Origin: Bacteroidota bacterium
GTDB lineage: Bacteria; Bacteroidota; Bacteroidia; Chitinophagales; Chitinophagaceae
Direction: 5' to 3'
Length of the DNA: 32,107 nucleotides
NCBI GenBank assembly: GCA_023418315.1
Contig: JAEZZY010000084.1
Location: forward strand, 1 to 32,107
Both the position numbers and the translations under genes were made by a program. Below are positions 24,901 to 32,039 of this stretch, piece by piece. The notes beneath the pieces are model-generated. The model made no database searches. It worked only from the letters and a program-made list of their open reading frames with translations, and had not been told where the DNA came from. Numbering within the stretch: position 1 is the stretch's first letter; each line of letters begins with the position of its first letter.

Positions 24901-25306
24901 CTTTCTGCTCAATGCTTGCGGCTATAAGTTCTCGGCTGCCGGTGGCTGTATCGCCTTGCTTTTTTAATTGCAGAATGTTGAGCAATTTATCGCTGATTTC
25001 CGGGAAATGTTTACCTATTATGGCTGCGGCTTGCTCATGACTGATAACGCTTCCCATCTTAGCCATTTTTAGGAACGGGATGATGACCCAGCGGATGAGA
25101 GCGAAGGAACCGGCAAAAATGAAAAAACTCACAAGTGTTATTTTCAACCAAACGGGCAGATAGAGATAGTACTCGCTGATGCTTATCGTAAGGACATAGA
25201 ACAATAGGCAAATCAATAAAATAAGACTGCCGCGCAGTAATTGATTCACATAATACTTGCGAATAAAAGCATCAAGTTTGGAAATAAGCCAGTCGTAGTT
25301 GTTCAT
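21917..25306 (-). CDS. DUF4175 family membrane protein with long Gln-rich coiled coil
   Basis: The 1129-residue product fits the large DUF4175-type proteins of Bacteroidota. Three TM helices lie near the N terminus (about 24-42, 52-78 and 156-175). The next ~300 residues look like beta-sandwich, extracytoplasmic domains (PVLKAIKLQLDYPEYTGKKD, then QFPVIQLQEFRDSVSGKQ, then VTYYIEAWDNDGVQGSKASR). From about 490 to 1020 the sequence is heptad-rich and dominated by Gln, Met, Lys and Glu, with runs such as QQQQ, and predicts a very long coiled coil. The C-terminal 100 residues regain complexity and repeat IPPELKPYMQDP / IPPQLKPYYRN. Function unknown; an envelope scaffold is inferred. It is intact in one frame. 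Confidence 0.82.
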   Translation of the reverse strand: MNNYDWLISKLDAFIRKYYVNQLLRGSLILLICLLFYVLTISISEYYLYLPVWLKITLVSFFIFAGSFALIRWVIIPFLKMAKMGSVISHEQAAAIIGKHFPEISDKLLNILQLKKQGDTATGSRELIAASIEQKAGRISVVPITTAVNLKKNRKYLPYLLPLVVICILIMVFSPSIFMDASERLLQPAKAFEKPAPFRFIIENPRLQTVRNTDFLLTIKTEGQALPQEVWVEIGSDKIAMQTVEKNTFRYNFKNLTESVSFKLYAGGYYSQPYKIEVVQKPVLKAIKLQLDYPEYTGKKDEIRHSLGDITLPMGTVIRWGIAAEHTDKATLKFGEGQPIPLQRNAQLFGYSARFLNDTVYTISLSNQQSKIEEAYRYSVHVIPDQFPVIQLQEFRDSVSGKQILLNGTAGDDYGITKVLFHYTISNDKNQPLTAKSLPLKTTQGAFAAFQHYFDVELLQLQPGQKVTYYIEAWDNDGVQGSKASRSEVMSYQMFDASQLDSAILANAEQISSGLSNSSQQTKELQKDIQEMQSKMLQTDKMDWEQQQSLQELMQKQQQLKQNLENTKKRFEEQMQQSKQKEYSEDLKEKQEALQKQMDNMLNKELAEMMKKIQEMMQKLNKENAFQTMKEMEQQNKLFNMDVERMKELMKKLELQMRMEDMANKADKLAEQQLQLKEETDADKKTNDALSQEQQDLKKQLDELMKNDMKEMQELNKQMQQQQDLSDVQKSGSDAQQDMQQSQQELNQGQKSKAGQQQKQAAQNLKQMVQSLQKMAGGMSMEQIELDIKAVRQILTNLMRLSFDQEQLMDKVKQTSPTTQAYLKNQQEQNRLHHNSFMIRDSLFALSKRLFKLAPTINRETTELEKNMQLSLSAIENRRINEAVTRQQYVMMRTNNLALMLNETLANLMAMQSQMMKDGEKQGSCEKPGGKKPKPGAGQQMMDIITQQQQLGDAMQQMKNAQEKRQGQQGEKPGGEQKQQAGSEGEYGDAEQLARMAAQQAALRRQLQELQSLMNSKGMGNAKQLRDIQEKMDKNETDLVNRRLSSEMIIRQQEILTRLLQTEKALREQDQDDKRASKNPQELSRTIPPELKPYMQDPKSLIDFYKTIPPQLKPYYRNMVNSYYKIIGN

Positions 25307-25396
25307 ATCAATCGTCCTTCTTCATGGGTTCATGACAGGAGTTTCCGCAATTTAAGGGATTTTGGAATGTGGCGGCGATAAGGGAATGTTAGAACC

Positions 25397-25430
25397 ATTA
25401 TAGCAAGCCTTTCTTATAATTATAGCAAGC
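25397..25430. repeat. two exact 12-base direct repeats, 22 bases apart
   Basis: ATTATAGCAAGC occurs at 25397-25408 and 25419-25430. The start-to-start distance of 22 bases is close to two DNA turns. The site lies 90-125 bases upstream of the DUF4175 start on the minus strand, and just past the end of the 594-aa gene. Confidence 0.7.
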
Positions 25431-25441
25431 AAATGTGTTTA

Positions 25442-27226
25442 TTATTTATAAAGCTTATCCAGCCTTTTCTTTTCTGCGGCTACTTTTTGCAAATAGGTTT
25501 TATACTTTTTTTCATCAGTCATAGTGAACGTTGCTGAAGTTTGTTTCACACATTTATCATTCAGGGCTTCTTTGGTTACTATTTCCATTTTTACCCTACC
25601 CTTTTTCCATTGATATGTCCTTTGTGTAAGGATACTATTTTGCAGCTTACCGTATGAACAGGCAACAGTATCCCTGCTTGTCAAAACCGTATCCGGCGGA
25701 GCAATACGCCTTGTTACTACCTTGTAAAAATCTGCATTTACGCTGGCAGAAAAACGCATCAGCGTATCCTTATCAAAAGAAAGCCAGATATTGCTGAAAT
25801 AACCGATGCTCATAAAGTTGTAAGAATCTTCAACCAGCATTTTAAAGCCGGGTACAAATCGCGCACGGTTAGCCCTTCCTGTATCGGTAGTCAGGTTCGT
25901 ATTGGGATCATCAATAACTTCGGCATGATAGTTCCACGGTAAAGAAGGCTTACCCTTCTTCCAGTTATGAAAAGGTATTTGCCCCTGGTAATATTCTTTA
26001 TTCCAATGGTACTTGTATTCATGAATAAATGAATCAAATGTTGAACGACCGATAACGTATCTGTTCCCTACGTTTCCATAATCAAAACGTTCTCTTATAG
26101 CGGCTATTGTTTTTTTACTATGAAAGATGGATTTTTTTGTTACAGCATCTTTCCCATTTACAGCCAGCCATTTTCGTAATGATGCTTCATCTTCCTGATC
26201 CAGCACCATTATATTCCATGAAAAAAAATACTTATGTAACACCGAATAGTCATTTATAGCCCTGTTTTTGCTTTCAATTTTTTTCCTGAAATCGTCTAAA
26301 GATTCCAATCCTATTTTTACCCGTTGCTCGTTCATACGTTTTTCAGACGCTTCGTCAAAATATTCGGGGTAGATTTTCTTGTCATAGTAAGCCCCCTTAA
26401 TCATAATAGGCAATAACAGGGACGTATTACCTAACCGGACAGTATCAGATAAAGGATTCCCGTTGATGAGATCAGCAAAACAATGAGCTTCAAAATCAAA
26501 TTTTAAGACTGCCTTATAAAGAAGCGTATCCATAAGATGGGAAGGTCTGCCACCGAATGCTCCTCCATTGTGGTGCGTAATGATGATATCGTAATCCGGG
26601 GCATATTTCACGGAAAAATCATCCCATTTGCTATTCCCTAAAACCACCTCGTTGGGAACTCCGTATTTTTTGAAAAGTTTAAGTAATCTCATGGCATTAA
26701 CGGAATCTACCGTATAGGTGGAGTCTGTCATGTAAGCGCCGTCATTGAGTTCCGCATAATACATTCTTACGTCCCGATCCCATTGCAGCATCTTGTGTAT
26801 TGTGTCGGCTAACGGTCTTTCACCTAACGTATCATTGGGATATTTTTTAAGGATAGTATGTATATGCGCCAATTGTTCTCCCGTATAATATTTCAGAATT
26901 TTATGGTTGATGAAGCGGCTGCCTAACCCGCGAGATAAGAGCGCAGATAAATTCTTCTCTGCTAAAGAATATTGCTTAGTATCCATCGCAGCAAAAAAAG
27001 CGTTCAGCAGGTCTTTGCTAAAAGGTTTTTCAGGATTTACGGCAAATGCATTTTTATAGTAGTCGCAAGCAGCGGTAAAGTTGCTATCGCAAATGGCAAG
27101 CTCGGCAAGGTTGATATTTTTATAATACTCAAGAAAACGGGACTGAGCGTTTAATTCCGACTTTAGAAAAAAAGCCAAGAGTAATATAGTACAAATAATT
27201 TTTGAAAGCATCTTCTTATAAGTCAT
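25442..27226 (-). CDS. exported protein of unknown function, DUF6624-like middle
   Basis: I do not recognise the whole protein. The 594-residue product starts at ATG 27226 or 27211; either gives a signal peptide (MLSKIICTILLLAFFLKSELNAQS). Residues ~35-130 look like TPR/alpha-helical repeats (YYKNINLAELAICDSNFTAA, then YSLAEKNLSALLSRG). Residues ~150-325 resemble DUF6624: a helix then LFKKYGVPNEVVLGN, DIIITHHNGG near 218, and MNEQRVKIGLESLDDF near 305. The C-terminal ~270 residues are Trp/Tyr/Asp-rich with no family I can name. It is flanked by 199 bases upstream (divergent from the CoA-transferase) and 135 bases downstream, so it is probably a single-gene unit. Location is periplasm or outer surface. 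Confidence 0.6.
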   Translation of the reverse strand: MTYKKMLSKIICTILLLAFFLKSELNAQSRFLEYYKNINLAELAICDSNFTAACDYYKNAFAVNPEKPFSKDLLNAFFAAMDTKQYSLAEKNLSALLSRGLGSRFINHKILKYYTGEQLAHIHTILKKYPNDTLGERPLADTIHKMLQWDRDVRMYYAELNDGAYMTDSTYTVDSVNAMRLLKLFKKYGVPNEVVLGNSKWDDFSVKYAPDYDIIITHHNGGAFGGRPSHLMDTLLYKAVLKFDFEAHCFADLINGNPLSDTVRLGNTSLLLPIMIKGAYYDKKIYPEYFDEASEKRMNEQRVKIGLESLDDFRKKIESKNRAINDYSVLHKYFFSWNIMVLDQEDEASLRKWLAVNGKDAVTKKSIFHSKKTIAAIRERFDYGNVGNRYVIGRSTFDSFIHEYKYHWNKEYYQGQIPFHNWKKGKPSLPWNYHAEVIDDPNTNLTTDTGRANRARFVPGFKMLVEDSYNFMSIGYFSNIWLSFDKDTLMRFSASVNADFYKVVTRRIAPPDTVLTSRDTVACSYGKLQNSILTQRTYQWKKGRVKMEIVTKEALNDKCVKQTSATFTMTDEKKYKTYLQKVAAEKKRLDKLYK

Positions 27227-27399
27227 ATAGCGCCTTTAAATTTTGCATACGATTTCTTGAATGATATACCTCTTTGTCTTCATAACTGTAAATTTAATAA
27301 AGCAGAAATTATATCCTTCGCTATTTTCAACATAGAATCATCCTGATTTTTCAGCTCACCCTAATTCTTTCTCCTCCATCCTTTTTTGATTTTTTAATA

Positions 27400-27428
27400 C
27401 ATTCGTTCTTTAAATCGTTGAACGAATG
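27400..27428. promoter_or_regulatory. exact 9-bp inverted repeat covering the scoA start codon
   Basis: CATTCGTTC (27400-27408) and GAACGAATG (27420-27428) are perfect complements separated by 11 bases. The right arm contains the ATG at 27426. The left arm overlaps TACATTCG (27398-27405), one base off the -7 consensus. It could be an operator or an mRNA hairpin that hides the start. Confidence 0.65.
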
Positions 27429-28121
27429 AATAAAGTAGTTGCCAATGCTGATGAGGCCATAAAGGATATAGAATCGGGCATGACACTGATGCTTGGCGGT
27501 TTCGGGCTATGTGGCATTCCCGAAAATTGCATCAATGCCCTGGTAAAAAAAGAAGTAACAAACCTTACCTGCATTTCCAATAATGCCGGTGTGGATGATT
27601 TCGGACTGGGCTTGCTTCTGAAGAAAAAACAGCTGAAAAAAATGATCGCTTCCTATGTGGGTGAAAATGCCGAATTTGAACGGCAGTTGCTAAGTGGTGA
27701 GCTGGACGTGGAGCTGGTGCCGCAGGGTACGCTGGCTACCCGTTGCATGATAGCCGGCTACGGTATCCCCTTCGTGCCGCTGCTGGCTGGCGTAGGCACG
27801 GAAGTAGCGGAAGGCAAGGAAACCGTAATGCGCAACGGCAAGCAATACCTCATCGAAGAAGCGTTTGACGCAGATTTTGCCATTGTAAAAGCATGGAAAG
27901 GAGATACGATGGGCAACCTGATTTTTAAAGATACCGCCCGCAACTTCAACCCGCTGATGGCGATGGCAGGAAAAATTACTATAGCCGAAGTGGAAGAGCT
28001 GGTAGCGCCCGGCGTGTTGAAACCTAATGCCATTCATCTTCCCGGCATTTATGTGAACAGGATTTTCCAGGGAAGCCACTATGAAAAACGTATTGAACAA
28101 AGAACCGTAAGAAAAAAATAA
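27426..28121 (+). CDS. scoA: 3-oxoacid CoA-transferase subunit A
   Basis: This is the alpha subunit of succinyl-CoA:3-ketoacid CoA-transferase, which moves CoA between succinyl-CoA and acetoacetate. The 231 residues show the family I CoA-transferase landmarks: MTLMLGGFGLCGIPE near the N terminus (the GGFGxxGxP oxyanion-type motif), ISNNAGVDDFGLGLL, ELVPQGTLATRCMIAGYGIPF, and the C-terminal HLPGIYVNRIFQG. The beta subunit starts two bases after its stop, so both are translated from one message. Related acyl pairs share these motifs, so acetoacetate is the likeliest but not proven acceptor. The 199 bases upstream separate it from a divergent gene. Confidence 0.93.
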   Translation: MNKVVANADEAIKDIESGMTLMLGGFGLCGIPENCINALVKKEVTNLTCISNNAGVDDFGLGLLLKKKQLKKMIASYVGENAEFERQLLSGELDVELVPQGTLATRCMIAGYGIPFVPLLAGVGTEVAEGKETVMRNGKQYLIEEAFDADFAIVKAWKGDTMGNLIFKDTARNFNPLMAMAGKITIAEVEELVAPGVLKPNAIHLPGIYVNRIFQGSHYEKRIEQRTVRKK

Positions 28122-28123
28122 TC

Positions 28124-28783
28124 ATGGCACTTAATAAAGAACAAATAGCACAGCGTATCGCAAAGGAATTGCAAGACGGCTATTACGTGAACCTCGGCAT
28201 CGGCATCCCTACCCTTGTTGCCAATTATATTCCCGATGGTATCAGCGTAGTGCTGCAAAGTGAAAACGGCTTGCTCGGCATGGGACCCTTTCCTTATGAA
28301 GGCGAGGAAGATGCCGACCTGATAAACGCAGGCAAGCAAACCATCACCACCCTGCCCGGCTCTGCCATCTTCGACAGCGCCATGAGCTTTGGCATGATTC
28401 GCAGCGGCAGAGTAGATCTCACCGTACTCGGCGCTATGGAAGTAGCAGAAAACGGGGATATAGCCAATTGGAAAATACCTGGAAAAATGGTAAAAGGTAT
28501 GGGTGGCGCTATGGATTTGGTGGCCGCTGCCAAAAACATTATCGTAGCCATGCAGCATACCGATAAAGCAGGAAATTCCAAGCTGCTCCCCCAATGTTCG
28601 CTGCCTATAACCGGTCTAAAATGTGTTAAGAAAATCGTTTCTGATCTTGGCGTATTCGATGTAACAAATGAAGGCTTTATATGCCGCGAATATGCACCGG
28701 GCGTAACCCTTGAAGAAATAAAAGCCAAAACTGCCGGCAAGCTCACCATAGCGGAGGATGTGAAAGAAATAGCGGTTTCATAG
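28124..28783 (+). CDS. scoB: 3-oxoacid CoA-transferase subunit B
   Basis: This is the beta subunit with the catalytic glutamate that forms the glutamyl-CoA thioester. In this 219-residue protein that residue is Glu47 in QSENGLLGMGP. Other family segments are YYVNLGIGIPTLVANYIPDG at 20-39, TTLPGSAIFDSAMSFGMIRSG, DLTVLGAMEV and WKIPGKMVKGMGGAMDLV. Its ATG follows the subunit A stop by two bases (TAATCATG). The next gene, 40 bases on, runs in the opposite direction; I see no strong hairpin in that short gap. Together the two subunits let the cell interconvert acetoacetate and acetoacetyl-CoA. Confidence 0.95.
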   Translation: MALNKEQIAQRIAKELQDGYYVNLGIGIPTLVANYIPDGISVVLQSENGLLGMGPFPYEGEEDADLINAGKQTITTLPGSAIFDSAMSFGMIRSGRVDLTVLGAMEVAENGDIANWKIPGKMVKGMGGAMDLVAAAKNIIVAMQHTDKAGNSKLLPQCSLPITGLKCVKKIVSDLGVFDVTNEGFICREYAPGVTLEEIKAKTAGKLTIAEDVKEIAVS

Positions 28784-28823
28784 GGACTTCGCCCTGCAAA
28801 AATAATCTGCCGGAGAGAGGAGC

Positions 28824-29438
28824 TTAGCTTTCTTTCTTCGGCACTGTTTTGAACACCACATCCCAAAGCACGGAGCTTACACCAAATCCTTTATCGGGGC
28901 ATTTATAATGATGCAGATGATGATTTCTCCATAGCGCTTTTAAAAAACCCGGAGGTGCAAAAGCATGAATGGCAAAGTGCATAGAACCGTACATAATATA
29001 GCCCAATAAAAAGCCGGGGAAAAAGCCCAGTACATTCCAGCCCATAATACCATAGAAGCCCATGAAGAGTAGCGTGGCGATAATGAGGCTTGGCACGGGC
29101 GGCATAAACAATCTTTCTTTATCGCGCGGGTATTCATGATGCACGCCATGCATGGTATAAATAAATTTTTGCGCCCGCTTGCTGTCGGCTACAAAATGAA
29201 AAAGATAACGGTGCATCAGGTATTCAAAAAAGCTCCAGAATAACGACCCTATAATGAAGAACAATATCTCGCGCCCTATGGACAATCCTTTATACGCATA
29301 ACCGTAATAAAGCATAAGCGCCATCACCGGAAAATAAATACTGTAAATCACTATGGGATGCGTTTTACTCATCATCTCCATATAATCGCTTTGGAACAAC
29401 CGCGCCTGCCCTTTGTTTTTAATTTTATCAAAATTCAT
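28824..29438 (-). CDS. fatty acid hydroxylase / sterol desaturase family protein
   Basis: This is a membrane di-iron hydroxylase of 204 residues, resembling the FA2H type that adds a 2-hydroxyl to fatty acids of sphingolipids. The eight-or-more-His pattern is clear: HRYLFH at 76-81, HGVHH at 97-101, HFAIH at 154-158 and HHLHH at 173-177. Four hydrophobic segments lie at about 29-45, 58-74, 116-135 and 138-152. No cytochrome b5 domain is fused, unlike eukaryotic FA2H. Bacteroidota make sphingolipids and hydroxylated fatty acids, so a lipid substrate is likely. It lies 47 bases downstream of the MMPL exporter gene on the same strand and may be co-transcribed. Confidence 0.9.
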   Translation of the reverse strand: MNFDKIKNKGQARLFQSDYMEMMSKTHPIVIYSIYFPVMALMLYYGYAYKGLSIGREILFFIIGSLFWSFFEYLMHRYLFHFVADSKRAQKFIYTMHGVHHEYPRDKERLFMPPVPSLIIATLLFMGFYGIMGWNVLGFFPGFLLGYIMYGSMHFAIHAFAPPGFLKALWRNHHLHHYKCPDKGFGVSSVLWDVVFKTVPKKES

Positions 29439-29441
29439 ACG

Positions 29442-29460
29442 CTACCGTTTAAAACCGTAG
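29442..29460. promoter_or_regulatory. 19-base near-perfect dyad just before the hydroxylase start
   Basis: On the minus strand the site reads CTACGGTTTTAAACGGTAG: CTAC/GTAG and GTTT/AAAC pair around one central base, with a single G-G mismatch. It ends 3 bases before the ATG at 29438. TAACTTTA (29461-29468) just upstream is one base off a -7 element. Confidence 0.5.
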
Positions 29461-29485
29461 TAAAGTTAAATGATTGAGGTTAAAT

Positions 29486-31834
29486 CTATTTTTCCCCCGC
29501 ACCGTCTAAAAACTCAGGCGTTTGCAGGTCTTTTTTCTTCCCCATCCACACCAGTAAGGCGGGTTGTAGGGTAAGGTTGGTAATCATAGCTAAAAATAAG
29601 GTCAGCGAAGTAAGATAGCCTAAAGATTTAGTGCCATCAAAACTGGAAAGGGCAAATACCCCAAAACCCGCTATGAGGATAATGGAGGTATAAATGATAC
29701 TCAGCCCGGTTTCGTTGATGGTTTTCCGCACCGTATCGCCTATGGTTTTTTCATGCTGTAGCTGTTGTTTATAGCTTACCAGAAATCGGATTGTTACATC
29801 AATAGTAATACCCAGCGCTACGCTAAATACTAATACCGTAGAAGGTTTTATAGGCACGCCCGCCCATCCCATAATGCCTGCTGTAATGAGCAAGGGCACT
29901 ATATTCGTTATCAAAGATATCAATACCACCTTCCAGGAGCGGAATAAAAAAATCATGCAGCCGAAGATCATCACAAAAGCAAGCGCCAGACTATCCCGCA
30001 GGCTGTTGATGATAAATTTACTTCCTTCCAGAAATACGATGCTCGTGCCGGTAAACGTGACCTTATACTTACTTGTGTCAAATAATTCCAACGCTTTGGG
30101 ACGAATGCTGTCCAGTAATTGGGGCAATCGCTTGCTGCCTACATCCGCCATACCTATGCTGAGCCTTGTTTTCTGACGAGTGCTATCCAGAAACGCATGT
30201 ACCAGGCTGTTGAATGCATTGTCTTTCCCCGATGAGTCCGTTTTCGCACGCAGATAGGGTTGTATGAAGGCTCCGTCAAACATATTGGGCACTCCGTAGC
30301 TGCTGCTGTCTCCATCATAATAGGCTTGTCTTGCGAATTTCACGCCTTCTACAATAGAAAGAGGATGCCCTATTTCTTTATATTGTTTCAAATGCTGCGT
30401 AAGCTCGTCTATTTTTTCTAACATAGGCAGGGAAACGGCTCCGTTCTTTCTCTTTGCATCTATAACAATTTCCAGAGGCATTACCCCCTTAAAATTTTCC
30501 TCAAAAAATTTCAAATCCTGATACACCTTTCCTTTTTTAGGAAGATCATCTACAATATAGCCCACACTGTTGAGACGCATCATGCCCATTACCGAAATAC
30601 AACAAACGACCCCGGTAGCCGCGTAAATCCATTTGCGATGATTGAACACCCAGGTCGTAAGCGTATCCAGCAGCTTCGTAATCCATTTACTTTCGAGATA
30701 GTTGGTATGTTTTCCTTTGGGAGCAGGCAGCATGCTGAACAGCGCCGGAATAAACACTAAGGAGATGACAAACAGCGCCATGATATTCAGAAAGGCAACC
30801 GCGCCAAACTCTTTGAGCAGAGCGCTTTTGGTAAAATAAAAAACACCGAAACCTATAGCGGCCGTAAGGTTGGTAAAAAGCGTAATGATGCCCATCTTGT
30901 CCACCATATTCAGCAGTGCCATCCGTTTATCGCCATGATGATTATACTCCGAATGATATTTATTCAATAAATAAACACAATTGGGGATGCCGATTACCAC
31001 AATGAGCGGCGGTATCAATGCGGTAAGCAAGGTGATTTTATAGCCTAAAAGATAGATGGTTGCCTGGCTCCAGACCACCCCTGCCGCCACTACTAACATA
31101 GACGCAAACACAGCCATAAATGAGCGAAAAAACAAGGTAAGGATGACTGCGGTAAGGGCAAAAGACAGGATGATGAAAAACTCCATTTCTTTCTGCACAT
31201 TCGTTGCCATCATCGTGCGGATGAAGGGAAGACCGGAGTGGTGCAATGCCACCTGGTGCTTTTTGCCAAAGCTATCGGTGATGCGAAGGATGTCATCCAC
31301 TACGGCAACGCGCTGTGGCGAGTTGATGACTTTTTGGTCCATCCGCAGCGCCATCATATAGGCGTTTATTTCTTTATTGTATAAAAAGCCGTTGTAGAAG
31401 GGGAGGTTAAAAAAATCACGTTTAAACCGTTCCACATCCACCTTGCCGGCATCCGGAATCAACTTGGCTACTTGCAGTTTATCCGTTGCCGTGTCTTTCA
31501 CCAGGTTGATGGCATTGGGGATGCTCAGGATATTCTGAACACCGTTTACTTTAGCGAGCTTGCCGGTCATGGCTATATAATCCTGAAAAAAAGCAGGCTC
31601 AAAAAATTGATCGGTTTGAACGCCTATTACCAGTAAGTTGCCGTCTTCTCCAAATTGTTTACGGAATTTCTGATAGGTAATATATTCGGCATTATCCTGA
31701 GGAACCGCCCGGGAAAATTCATAGCTAAGCTCCACCTTCGTAGCGAAATAAGCCATCGTGGCGGTGATGAGAGCAAGTAATAGGAGTAAAGAAATTCTAT
31801 AGCGAATAATAAATGCTGCGAGGCGGTGCCACAT
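29486..31834 (-). CDS. MMPL/RND family transporter
   Basis: The 782-residue inner-membrane protein has two repeats of an RND-like unit. TM1 (IIRYRISLLLLLALITATMA, about 8-28) is followed by a large extracytoplasmic loop (about 35-215) and a five-helix group (about 215-390), including PLIVVIGIPNCVYLLNKYH and LFTNLTAAIGFGVFYF. The second repeat starts with WIYAATGVVCCISVMGMM near 400 and ends with five helices near 620-770, including VFSVALGITIDVTIRFLVSY. The GIPNC and GITIDVTI segments are in the place of the proton-relay helix 4/10 motifs. The family exports lipids or hydrophobic compounds (HpnN moves hopanoids). The gene reads intact; -7 TACCTTTG lies upstream. Confidence 0.9.
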   Translation of the reverse strand: MWHRLAAFIIRYRISLLLLLALITATMAYFATKVELSYEFSRAVPQDNAEYITYQKFRKQFGEDGNLLVIGVQTDQFFEPAFFQDYIAMTGKLAKVNGVQNILSIPNAINLVKDTATDKLQVAKLIPDAGKVDVERFKRDFFNLPFYNGFLYNKEINAYMMALRMDQKVINSPQRVAVVDDILRITDSFGKKHQVALHHSGLPFIRTMMATNVQKEMEFFIILSFALTAVILTLFFRSFMAVFASMLVVAAGVVWSQATIYLLGYKITLLTALIPPLIVVIGIPNCVYLLNKYHSEYNHHGDKRMALLNMVDKMGIITLFTNLTAAIGFGVFYFTKSALLKEFGAVAFLNIMALFVISLVFIPALFSMLPAPKGKHTNYLESKWITKLLDTLTTWVFNHRKWIYAATGVVCCISVMGMMRLNSVGYIVDDLPKKGKVYQDLKFFEENFKGVMPLEIVIDAKRKNGAVSLPMLEKIDELTQHLKQYKEIGHPLSIVEGVKFARQAYYDGDSSSYGVPNMFDGAFIQPYLRAKTDSSGKDNAFNSLVHAFLDSTRQKTRLSIGMADVGSKRLPQLLDSIRPKALELFDTSKYKVTFTGTSIVFLEGSKFIINSLRDSLALAFVMIFGCMIFLFRSWKVVLISLITNIVPLLITAGIMGWAGVPIKPSTVLVFSVALGITIDVTIRFLVSYKQQLQHEKTIGDTVRKTINETGLSIIYTSIILIAGFGVFALSSFDGTKSLGYLTSLTLFLAMITNLTLQPALLVWMGKKKDLQTPEFLDGAGEK

Positions 31835-31863
31835 AGTCTATATCTTCTGGTAAAAAATGGTTG

Positions 31864-31871
31864 CAAAGGTA
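31864..31871 (-). promoter_or_regulatory. -7 element (TACCTTTG) for the MMPL transporter
   Basis: On the minus strand TACCTTTG matches TAnnTTTG, predicting a start near 31860 and a leader of about 26 bases. No clear -33 box. The segment 31872-31978 shows nothing else I can name. Confidence 0.5.
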
Positions 31872-31978
31872 CTTAAAAGACCGTGCCCTACCTGAAAAAT
31901 CGCTAAAGGGAATCCTCCGGGCGAGCTATAAATCTATAGAAGTAATACCATGCTATAAATTCGTCCCCTTTTCCAAAC

Positions 31979-32010
31979 AGCAAGAGGCTTCCATAGGAAA
32001 GCCTCTTGCT
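31979..32010 (-). terminator. stem-loop terminator for the right-edge gene
   Basis: GCAAGAGGCTT (31980-31990) pairs exactly with AAGCCTCTTGC-type sequence at 31999-32009, an 11-bp stem with an 8-base loop, plus a flanking A-T pair. It lies 30 bases past the stop of the gene at 32040. The T tract on the minus side (TGTTTGG) is weak. Confidence 0.6.
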
Positions 32011-32039
32011 CATTTATTATCGGTTCTCAGAGAGGGTGC

